From an uncultured Bacilli bacterium (GTDB taxonomy: Bacteria > Bacillota_I > Bacilli_A > RF39 > UBA660), in NCBI GenBank assembly GCA_947628725.1, contig CANRAQ010000059.1, forward strand, positions 1-5,869: a stretch of 5,869 nt of DNA, in the 5' to 3' direction. Below, piece by piece: positions 1 to 5,276 of the stretch. Numbering within the stretch: the stretch's first letter is position 1; the number at the start of each line of letters is the position of its first letter. Under the pieces are notes generated by a model. That model was not told where the DNA came from and made no database searches. It saw nothing but the letters and a program-made list of their open reading frames with translations. The translations under genes were made by a program, and so were the position numbers.

Positions 1-140
1 AAAAAAAAAAAAAAAAATGCAAGTGTTTTTTATAAATTTATATATACTTTACATTTTATATGTATATTATTAATATTATATATTTTTAAATTATTATACT
101 ATTTATTTTTATTTAAATATTTTTGCTATATGTTTATATA
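1..140. other. AT-rich non-coding tail with a 17-base poly-A at the window edge
   Basis: This stretch lies downstream of the asnS terminator. It starts with 17 consecutive A residues and is otherwise almost entirely A and T. I see no open reading frame of useful length, no RNA gene and no convincing promoter. A homopolymer exactly at the edge may mark a contig end or may be a genuine T-tract on the minus strand; the sequence cannot decide. Confidence 0.6.
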
Positions 141-166
141 AAATTAAAAACACCTAAAAGGTGCTT
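141..166 (-). terminator. Intrinsic terminator of the tRNA-gatCAB-asnS operon
   Basis: Read on the minus strand, the core stem CACCT/AGGTG closes a three-base TTT loop. A G-T pair and two A-T pairs extend it to about eight base pairs. A T-rich tract (TTTTTAATTT) follows at once. The 5' arm begins inside the asnS stop codon, so the terminator abuts the last gene of the operon. This is a textbook Rho-independent terminator. Confidence 0.88.
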
Positions 167-1541
167 AATAATCACAATTTCCTGGAGTTCTATAGTATGG
201 AATAACATCTCTAATATTATCTACTCCTGTTAGATATATAAGTAATCTTTCAAATCCCATTCCAAAGCCTGAATGAACACATCCACCAAATTTTCTTAAG
301 TTTAAATACCAATCAAGACTATTTGTTTCCATTTTAAGTTCTTTCATTCTATTTAGTAATTTATCGTATGATTCTTCTCTTTGAGATCCACCCATAAGTT
401 CACCTGCTCCTGGAACTTCTAAATCTACTGCTGCTACGGTTTTACCATCTTCATTTTGTTTCATATAAAATGCTTTTATATCTTTTGGCCAATTTTTTAT
501 AAATACTGGTCCATTAAAGTATTCTGTTATATATTTTTCATGTTCTTTTGCTATATCTTCACCATATTCTGGTTGAAATTCCCATTTAACATCTGCTTTT
601 TTTAATATACTTATAACTTCTTCATGATCTATTCTTACAAATTTACTATTAATTAGTTTATTTAATTTTTCTAATAATCCTTTTTCTACAAAACTATCAA
701 AGAATTTCATTTCACTTTTACAGTTATCAAGTACATATTTAACTACATATTTTAGCATATCTTCCATTATGTCCATATCTTTTTCTAAATCACAGAAAGC
801 CATTTCTGGTTCTATCATCCAAAATTCATTAGCATGTGTTTTAGTATTTGAATTTTCTGCTCTAAATGTAGGTCCAAATGTATATGTATTTTTATATGCC
901 ATAGCAAATGTTTCTGCCTGTAATTGTCCACTTACTGTAAGTGATGCTTTTTTATTAAAGAAATCTTTTGTATAATCTACTTTTCCCTCTTTAGCAACTC
1001 TATTTAAATCAAGTGTAGTTACTTGAAACATTTCACCTGCACCCTCACAATCACTTGAAGTAATTAAAGGTGCATGAAAATATACAAATCCTTTTTCTTG
1101 AAAATATTTATGTATTGCATAAGCAGTTACACTTCTTACTCTAAATATATTGTTAAATAAGTTTGTTCTTGGGCGTAGATATGCTATCTCTCTTAAAAAT
1201 TCTCTAGTTGGTCTACCTTTAGATTGTAAAGGATAATCATCTGGGCAGTCACCTAATAATTCTATACTAGATAATTTTAATTCATGGCTTTGTTTTCCAC
1301 CTTCTGATTTTATTATAGTGCCGTTTACCTTTACTGCACTACCTATATGTATTTTTTGTATACTATCAAAAGAATCAAGACTATTATCATATACTACTTG
1401 AAGTGTTTCAAAACAAGTACCATCATTAAAATCTATAAATCCAAATTCTTTTTGTTTTCTATGATTTTTTACCCAACCTTCTATAGTAATTGTTTTATTT
1501 TCATAATCTTCTATTTTATTTAATAAATCTTTTAAATCCAT
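165..1541 (-). CDS. asnS: Asparaginyl-tRNA synthetase (AsnRS, class IIb)
   Basis: AsnRS is a cytosolic enzyme that attaches asparagine to tRNA-Asn using ATP. The protein has 458 residues, close to the usual 460 or so. Residues 1-105 form the N-terminal OB-fold anticodon-binding domain (EGWVKNHR at 21-28, then GFIDFNDG). The class II catalytic domain follows: motif 1 around 121-161, motif 2 at 222-246 (FGPTFRAENSNT, then EFWMIEPE) and motif 3 at 425-439 (GFGMGFERLLIYLTG). The FRAENSNT...EFWMIEPE form is typical of AsnRS and distinguishes it from AspRS. The C-terminus IPYYRTPG resembles the family's IPFPRTPG. The ATG lies 2 nt after the gatB stop, and its ribosome binding site (AAGAGG) sits in the last gatB codons, so translation is probably coupled. 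It is the last gene of a T-box-controlled operon whose tRNA-Asn genes supply its substrate. Confidence 0.96.
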   Translation of the reverse strand: MDLKDLLNKIEDYENKTITIEGWVKNHRKQKEFGFIDFNDGTCFETLQVVYDNSLDSFDSIQKIHIGSAVKVNGTIIKSEGGKQSHELKLSSIELLGDCPDDYPLQSKGRPTREFLREIAYLRPRTNLFNNIFRVRSVTAYAIHKYFQEKGFVYFHAPLITSSDCEGAGEMFQVTTLDLNRVAKEGKVDYTKDFFNKKASLTVSGQLQAETFAMAYKNTYTFGPTFRAENSNTKTHANEFWMIEPEMAFCDLEKDMDIMEDMLKYVVKYVLDNCKSEMKFFDSFVEKGLLEKLNKLINSKFVRIDHEEVISILKKADVKWEFQPEYGEDIAKEHEKYITEYFNGPVFIKNWPKDIKAFYMKQNEDGKTVAAVDLEVPGAGELMGGSQREESYDKLLNRMKELKMETNSLDWYLNLRKFGGCVHSGFGMGFERLLIYLTGVDNIRDVIPYYRTPGNCDY

Positions 1542-1543
1542 AC

Positions 1544-2962
1544 TTACCTCTTTTCTATTTCTTCTTTAATTATATTAGCAGTAATACTTGGATTCGCTTG
1601 TCCTCTGGTCTGTTTCATAACTTGACCTACAAAGAAATCAAAAGTATTTTTACCTTTTTTATGATCTTCTATTAAATTTGGATAATCATCTAATAGTTTT
1701 ATAACTATAGGTCTAATAACATTTTCATCTGTTATTTGTGTCATACCAAGTGATTTTACTAAATCTTTAGGTCTTTTATTTTCAGTTACTACATGTTCAA
1801 ATATTTGTTTAGATTGTTTAGAAGATATTTTACCATCTTGAACAAGTTTAATAAGTTCAACTAAATATTCTTCTTTTAAACATATATCACTTATCTTTTT
1901 ATTTTCTTTATTTAAGTAACCCATTACGGTAGTAGTAATCCAGTTAGATGCGCTTTTAGCATCTACTCCCATAGATATTACTCTTTCAAAATAATCTGAA
2001 ATTTGTTTATCATGTACTAATATTTCTGCATCATATCTAGATAAACCTAATTCATTCATATATTTATTTACTCTATCGAATTGTAACATAGGTATTTCTT
2101 TTTTAATAGAATTAATATATTCATCGCTTATTTTTATTGGTGGAATATTTGGTTCAATATAGTATTTATAGTCTATTGCATCTGCTTTAGAACGCATTAG
2201 ATATGTCTTTAACTGTTTTTCATCAAATCTTCTTGTTTCCTGTTCTACTATTTTTCCACTATCTAAAATTTCAGTTTGTCTTTTTATTTCAGATTCTATT
2301 GCAAGTCTAACATTATTAAAACTATTAATATTTTTCATTTCTGTTCTAGTACCTAATGTATCATCTTTTGAAAGTGATATATTTACATCTACTCTCATTT
2401 CTCCTCTATCAGTACGCGCTTCAGATACACCAGTATATAAAAATATTCCTTTAAGTGTCTCTAGAAATGTAATAGCCTCATCTGCAGAATGTAAAGATGG
2501 AGTTGTAACAGTTTCAAGTAAAGGTACTCCTGCTCTATTATAATCTAATAAAGAATAATCTGAAAAGTGTTCCATAGAAGCAGTATCTTCCTCTAGATGT
2601 ATATCGTGTATTCCAACTTTTATATCTTTCCCATCTACATTAATCATTACATATCCATCTATTCCTACAGGTTTAGTCATCTGTGTAATTTGATATCCTT
2701 TAGGTAAATCTGGATAATAATAATTTTTTCTATCGAACATAACTACATCAGGAGTCTTACAATTTAACGCAAGAGCCATCATTAATGATTTTCTGAATGC
2801 TTCTTTATTTAATACAGGAAGTACACCAGGAAATCCTAAATCTACTGTATCTATATTTTCATTAGGATATTCAGAATATGAATTTTTAGCCCATGAAAAA
2901 TTTTTAGAATTAGTATTAATCTCACAATGTACTTCTAATCCTATTGTAACATTATACATCAT
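1544..2962 (-). CDS. gatB: Asp-tRNA(Asn)/Glu-tRNA(Gln) amidotransferase subunit B
   Basis: GatB is the tRNA-binding and kinase subunit of GatCAB. It phosphorylates the side chain of Glu (or Asp) mischarged on tRNA-Gln (or tRNA-Asn), and ammonia delivered from GatA then completes amidation. The 472 residues match the family's usual 475 or so. The cradle domain shows IGLEVH (E10, H12), DRKNYYYPDLPKGYQI (78-92), HLEEDT (122-127), E150, D192 in VDVNIS, KNINSFNNVR and QETRRFDE (241-248). These acidic and His positions match those used for metal and catalysis in characterised GatB. The C-terminal YqeY-like tRNA-binding tail ends with RGQANP (453-458). The start overlaps gatA by 11 nt. Two adjacent ATGs exist: GGAGG at 2966-2970 lies 3 nt before the first and 6 nt before the second (2959), so MYNVT may be the real N-terminus. 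Family numbering slightly favours the first. Confidence 0.96.
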   Translation of the reverse strand: MMYNVTIGLEVHCEINTNSKNFSWAKNSYSEYPNENIDTVDLGFPGVLPVLNKEAFRKSLMMALALNCKTPDVVMFDRKNYYYPDLPKGYQITQMTKPVGIDGYVMINVDGKDIKVGIHDIHLEEDTASMEHFSDYSLLDYNRAGVPLLETVTTPSLHSADEAITFLETLKGIFLYTGVSEARTDRGEMRVDVNISLSKDDTLGTRTEMKNINSFNNVRLAIESEIKRQTEILDSGKIVEQETRRFDEKQLKTYLMRSKADAIDYKYYIEPNIPPIKISDEYINSIKKEIPMLQFDRVNKYMNELGLSRYDAEILVHDKQISDYFERVISMGVDAKSASNWITTTVMGYLNKENKKISDICLKEEYLVELIKLVQDGKISSKQSKQIFEHVVTENKRPKDLVKSLGMTQITDENVIRPIVIKLLDDYPNLIEDHKKGKNTFDFFVGQVMKQTRGQANPSITANIIKEEIEKR

Positions 2963-4397
2963 ATTCCTCCTTTATTAAATTTTTATATCCTAATTCTTCT
3001 TCTATTTTATTTGCAATATTTAATGTAAGAGAATCTTTGAAACATGCACCTGTAATATTTAGACCAATAGGCATATTATTTACCATTCCATTAGGTATTG
3101 TTATACTAGGAAATCCACCAAAATTTGCTATAGCCATATGATTTTCTAGTATAAGATATCTATCACTCATTCTATCAATTTCACTATCAAATTTAGGAGC
3201 AATTCCTCCACTAGCAGGTAATATCATAGCATCATATTTTTCATAAAATTCGTTCATTTTATCTACTATTATTCTTCTTAATCTTTGTGCATTTTTAAAT
3301 AGTCTTTCTTGATTTTCTCTTTGAAGTATATAACTACCCTGTATAAATCTTCTTTTTATAAGTTCTGAAAATCCTTTAGTTCTAGCATCAAACATTATTT
3401 CATTAATATTTTTTCCTTCTCCTCTTGGACCAAATATTATTCCAGTTAAATTAGAATTATTACTTGTAGCCTCCGCACAACTAATTGTCATATAAGAAGG
3501 ATATATAGCCTTTAATAATTTTTCATCTACAGAAACTTCATCGACTTCAAATCCTAATTTTTTACACTTTTCAACTGTCTCATAAAATTTATTTAAAACT
3601 GATATAGTTTCTTCTCCTGCATCTTTATATAAATTTAAATCAACTACTTCTTTTATGTAAAATAATTTTTTACCTTTTATATCGTTATCTAGATTGTCTA
3701 CATAATTAATATTTTCATCAGGTAAAGATGTCATATCTCTTTCATCTTTTCCTTTTATTATATCTGTAACAATAGCAGTATCTTTTACATTTCTAGCAAA
3801 TACTCCAACATGATCTAAACTTGAAGCAAATGCAAATAAGCCATATCTAGATATTCTTCCATATGTAGGTTTAAATCCAACTACTCCTCCAAATGCAGCA
3901 GGTTTTCTTATAGAATCTCCCGTATCAGAACCTATTGAAAATGGAACTATACCAAGTGCGACTGAAGCGGCAGATCCAGAAGAAGAGCCCCCTATTTGTC
4001 TAGATGGATCCCAAGGATTTTTAACACTTCCTGTATGTCCTGTTGTACCTGTTCCACCCATTGCAAGTTCATCTAATACAGTTTTTCCAACTAATACTGC
4101 TCCAGCATCTTTTAACTTTTTATACACTGTTGCATCATATACTGGTATATAATCTTTAAGAATATTTGATGAAGCCGTAGTTAGTATACCTTTAGTAGAA
4201 AAATTATCTTTTAATGCATATGGAATACCATCTATAAGAGTATCAGATTTAGTGTAATACATATTATCCATTATAGTAACAAATGAATTAAATTCATCTT
4301 GATATTTATGCGCTTTTAAAATAGCCTCATTAAATAAATCAGTATGTGTAGTTTTATTGTTATCTAAATCATTTCTTAAATCCATAATACTTTTCAT
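2952..4397 (-). CDS. gatA: Asp-tRNA(Asn)/Glu-tRNA(Gln) amidotransferase subunit A (glutaminase)
   Basis: GatA is the amidase-signature subunit of GatCAB. It hydrolyses glutamine and sends ammonia through a tunnel to GatB. The 481 residues match the family's usual 485 or so. The Lys-Ser-Ser triad is intact: K63 in ALKDNF, S138 in the GGSSSGS loop, and nucleophile S162 in GSDTGDSIRKP. The K-S-S spacing (75 and 24 residues) is the same as I recall for the staphylococcal enzyme. FKPTYGRISRYGL (175-187) and FPSITIP (429-435) are further family landmarks. Oddities: the usual DTGGSIR is DTGDSIR (D161), and the usual RYDG(V/I)RYG stretch reads NLTGIIFG (316-323), so the glutamine-side pocket is somewhat divergent. 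The ATG shares one base with the gatC stop (TAATG), and an AGGTGG ribosome binding site lies 7 nt upstream. It should function with the flanking gatC and gatB. Confidence 0.95.
   Translation of the reverse strand: MKSIMDLRNDLDNNKTTHTDLFNEAILKAHKYQDEFNSFVTIMDNMYYTKSDTLIDGIPYALKDNFSTKGILTTASSNILKDYIPVYDATVYKKLKDAGAVLVGKTVLDELAMGGTGTTGHTGSVKNPWDPSRQIGGSSSGSAASVALGIVPFSIGSDTGDSIRKPAAFGGVVGFKPTYGRISRYGLFAFASSLDHVGVFARNVKDTAIVTDIIKGKDERDMTSLPDENINYVDNLDNDIKGKKLFYIKEVVDLNLYKDAGEETISVLNKFYETVEKCKKLGFEVDEVSVDEKLLKAIYPSYMTISCAEATSNNSNLTGIIFGPRGEGKNINEIMFDARTKGFSELIKRRFIQGSYILQRENQERLFKNAQRLRRIIVDKMNEFYEKYDAMILPASGGIAPKFDSEIDRMSDRYLILENHMAIANFGGFPSITIPNGMVNNMPIGLNITGACFKDSLTLNIANKIEEELGYKNLIKEEYDV
2966..2970 (-). 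promoter_or_regulatory. gatB ribosome binding site inside the gatA 3' end
   Basis: On the minus strand, GGAGG lies inside the last gatA codons. It is 3 nt before the upstream gatB ATG and 6 nt before the next one. The better spacing of the second ATG (2957-2959) suggests that translation may begin there. Confidence 0.7.
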
Positions 4398-4687
4398 TAT
4401 TCCACCACCTTTGGAACTTTTATTTGATTTGCTTTTGTATCGTGAGCATTCTTTAAAACTTCCTCATTTGTTAAGGTATTATTTGCTATATCTTCCCTAT
4501 AATCAGCATGATATATAACATATGGAAAAACACAAGGCTCTACATTTTCTATTCCATCAAATTTACCTATTATTTCCATATGTTTTTCTATTGTTTCAAA
4601 TTCTTTTAAAGTTCTATCATAACCTTCATCATCCATATCAAACATCAATTTTGCTGCATATACTTTTAAATCATCCTTTGTTACCAT
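4397..4687 (-). CDS. gatC: Asp-tRNA(Asn)/Glu-tRNA(Gln) amidotransferase subunit C
   Basis: GatC is the small subunit that wraps around the GatA-GatB interface and stabilises the complex; it has no catalytic site. The 96 residues match the usual 95-100. The N-terminal helical part corresponds to the family's 'AKLARLELSEEE' region (here AAKLMFDMDDEGYD at 11-24). It is followed by the linker FDGIENVEP (44-52) and by YREDI (63-67), the counterpart of the family's LREDE. The C-terminus TNEEVLKNAHDTK...IKVPKVVE fits the family's 'EEVLANAP...FRVPKVLE'. A strong AGGAGG (4693-4698) lies 5 nt before the ATG. It is the first protein gene of the operon, starting just downstream of an intrinsic terminator that separates it from the tRNA genes, and its stop codon overlaps the gatA start. 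Confidence 0.93.
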   Translation of the reverse strand: MVTKDDLKVYAAKLMFDMDDEGYDRTLKEFETIEKHMEIIGKFDGIENVEPCVFPYVIYHADYREDIANNTLTNEEVLKNAHDTKANQIKVPKVVE

Positions 4688-4692
4688 AATTT

Positions 4693-4698
4693 CCTCCT
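4693..4698 (-). promoter_or_regulatory. gatC ribosome binding site
   Basis: A consensus AGGAGG on the minus strand lies 5 nt upstream of the gatC ATG, just after the T-tract of the intercistronic terminator. The site is strong and supports the chosen start. Confidence 0.85.
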
Positions 4699-4701
4699 AA
4701 C

Positions 4702-4728
4702 AAATAAAAAACAAGTCATAAGACTTGT
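4702..4728 (-). terminator. Intrinsic terminator between the tRNA-Asn genes and gatC
   Basis: On the minus strand, a perfect 7-bp stem ACAAGTC/GACTTGT closes a TTAT loop and runs into TTTTT-A-TTT. It lies 11 nt after the CCA end of the second tRNA and just before the gatC ribosome binding site. By form it is a Rho-independent terminator. Because gatC has no promoter of its own that I can see, it probably acts as a partial or regulated terminator that makes tRNA output exceed protein-gene output. Whether read-through is constant or controlled cannot be seen. Confidence 0.82.
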
Positions 4729-4739
4729 ACTATTTAAAA

Positions 4740-4815
4740 TGGCGCCTCTTGTAGGACTCGAACCTACGACCTAACGGTTAACAGCCGTGCGCTCTACCGA
4801 CTGAGCTAAAGAGGC
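4740..4815 (-). tRNA. tRNA-Asn (anticodon GTT), second copy of a tandem pair
   Basis: This 76-nt tRNA includes an encoded CCA. The acceptor stem GCCTCTT/AAGAGGC is fully paired, with discriminator G73. The D arm is GCTC/GAGC around AGTCGGTA, the anticodon loop is CTGTTAA (anticodon GTT at 4780-4782), and the T arm is GTAGG/CCTAC with TTCGAGT. It decodes AAC and AAU as Asn. The first acceptor pair is G1-C72, whereas most bacterial tRNA-Asn genes have U1-A72. The top anticodon-stem pair is a C27-U43 mismatch, leaving four pairs. The 58-nt body is identical to the upstream copy; only the acceptor stems differ. It lies in the T-box operon between the leader and gatC. Confidence 0.96.
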
Positions 4816-4820
4816 ATAAA

Positions 4821-4896
4821 TGGCGCTCAATGTAGGACTCGAACCTACGACCTAACGGTTAACAGCCGTGCGCTCTACCGACTGAGCTAATTGAGC
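4821..4896 (-). tRNA. tRNA-Asn (anticodon GTT), first copy of a tandem pair
   Basis: This 76-nt tRNA with encoded CCA is the first gene after the T-box leader. The acceptor stem GCTCAAT/ATTGAGC is fully paired, with discriminator G73. The D, anticodon and T arms are identical to those of the following copy (anticodon GTT at 4861-4863), including the C27-U43 mismatch. Compared with that copy, acceptor pairs 3-70, 4-69, 5-68 and 6-67 all differ, each with a compensating change on the opposite strand. Five bases separate the two genes, so they must be cut from one precursor. Its GCCA 3' end is complementary to the UGGC of the upstream T-box, and its anticodon to the AAC specifier. Confidence 0.96.
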
Positions 4897-4927
4897 ATAG
4901 TTTTGTAGCATTTAAATAGCAAGTCTA

Positions 4928-4958
4928 TTGGGACGAACTATTCCGCGGTGCCACCCAA
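4928..4958 (-). promoter_or_regulatory. T-box antiterminator domain
   Basis: Helix A1 is TTGGG (4958-4954) paired with CCCAA (4932-4928). The seven-base bulge UGGCACC follows, then a short helix GCG/CGT. In the bulge, UGGC (4953-4950) is complementary to the GCCA end of tRNA-Asn with G73, so the variable T-box base matches the discriminator of the tRNAs encoded immediately downstream. Confidence 0.85.
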
Positions 4959-5056
4959 ATTGTCAAATTGACCACTCTACCGATTATTAAAATCGTATAA
5001 TGATAACGGATTATATCCGATTAATCCTACTTTATTCAAATTAATAACTCATGAGT

Positions 5057-5059
5057 GTT
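5057..5059 (-). promoter_or_regulatory. T-box specifier codon AAC (Asn)
   Basis: AAC lies in the internal loop between the TGAG/CTCA and ATAAT/ATTAT helices of Stem I, in the context GAATAACAC. It is followed by the A usual after specifiers. It pairs with the GTT anticodon, and the neighbouring genes (two tRNA-Asn genes, asnS) support asparagine. Confidence 0.85.
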
Positions 5060-5159
5060 ATTCATAATATACTTGTTGTTAGTTTCCACCATTCTAACTC
5101 TCTTTAAACAGTATCTATTATTACTCGTCTCAATCAACGCATTTAACAATTACTACTTA

Positions 5160-5188
5160 ATTATAGATTAGATTTAATATTTTGTCAA
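5160..5188 (-). promoter_or_regulatory. Sigma-A promoter of the T-box/tRNA/gatCAB/asnS operon
   Basis: On the minus strand a perfect -35 TTGACA (5188-5183) and a perfect -10 TATAAT (5165-5160) are separated by exactly 17 bp. Transcription should begin near 5153-5154, placing the start just before T-box Stem I. This is the only strong promoter I can see for the whole operon. Confidence 0.92.
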
Positions 5189-5232
5189 TACTAAACTAAC
5201 CATTATTAATATATTCATTTACTTCTATGTTA

Positions 5233-5261
5233 TTGCAATATTCCATTATTTAAGTTATAAT
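5233..5261 (+). promoter_or_regulatory. Sigma-A promoter of the YigZ-family gene
   Basis: The -10 TATAAT (5256-5261) is perfect. A -35 TTGCAA (5233-5238, four of six consensus bases) lies 17 bp upstream. The expected start is near 5268, only about 9 nt before the ATG. The promoter diverges from the operon promoter, with 44 bp between the two -35 boxes. Confidence 0.75.
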
Positions 5262-5267
5262 TTTTTT

Positions 5268-5273
5268 GGTGAT
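5268..5273 (+). promoter_or_regulatory. Ribosome binding site of the YigZ-family gene
   Basis: GGTGAT ends 3 nt before the ATG. It matches the 3' part of the consensus AAGGAGGTGAT, so the tight spacing is acceptable. Because transcription should start about here, this site may be the very 5' end of the mRNA. Confidence 0.6.
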
Positions 5274-5276
5274 GAA

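Larger units (their letters stand above)
4915..5154 (-). promoter_or_regulatory. T-box riboswitch leader, asparagine specifier (AAC)
   Basis: The leader RNA binds uncharged tRNA and raises expression of downstream genes. The conserved T-box sequence GGGTGGCACCGCG is at 4956-4944. Stem I is recognisable: a TGAG/CTCA lower helix, a specifier loop, an upper helix ATAAT-AG-ATACT/AGTAT-ATTAT, the AGAGAG element (5103-5098), and a distal loop containing GGTGG (5090-5086) closed by TTAG/CTAA. The codon AAC at 5059-5057, followed by A, lies in the specifier loop and matches the GTT anticodon of the downstream tRNAs. Further hairpins (5007-5019, 4981-4995) fill the Stem II/III region. Unusually, tRNA genes follow instead of a protein gene, and no clear terminator hairpin competes with the antiterminator before them. 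The 5' end is inferred from the promoter. Confidence 0.93.

Noticed and set aside
18..40. Possible plus-strand terminator, TGCAAGTG between A and T runs
   Set aside because: Only A-T pairs could form the stem, there is no GC-rich core, and no upstream gene is visible.
769..975. 68-codon plus-strand ORF opposite asnS
   Set aside because: It is antisense to the conserved motif 2 region of AsnRS, has no ribosome binding site or recognisable domain, and is explained by the AT-rich complement strand.
1490..1675. 61-codon plus-strand ORF with a hydrophobic Phe/Leu-rich product
   Set aside because: It lies antisense across the asnS start and gatB end. Its Phe/Leu/Ile richness is the expected mirror of Lys/Glu/Asn-rich codons on the other strand.
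4740..4896. Tandem repeat or CRISPR-like array
   Set aside because: The 58-nt direct repeat is fully explained by two tRNA-Asn genes with complete cloverleaf structures.
4915..4929. AATAG/CTATT hairpin as the T-box terminator
   Set aside because: It is only five base pairs, mostly A-T, and is followed by TAAATG instead of a T-tract, so it does not qualify as an intrinsic terminator.
5057..5063. Possible two-codon specifier (GAA then AAC) as in a reported clostridial T-box that binds two tRNAs
   Set aside because: GAA does precede AAC in the loop, but bases like GAA commonly precede specifiers. All other evidence points to tRNA-Asn only.
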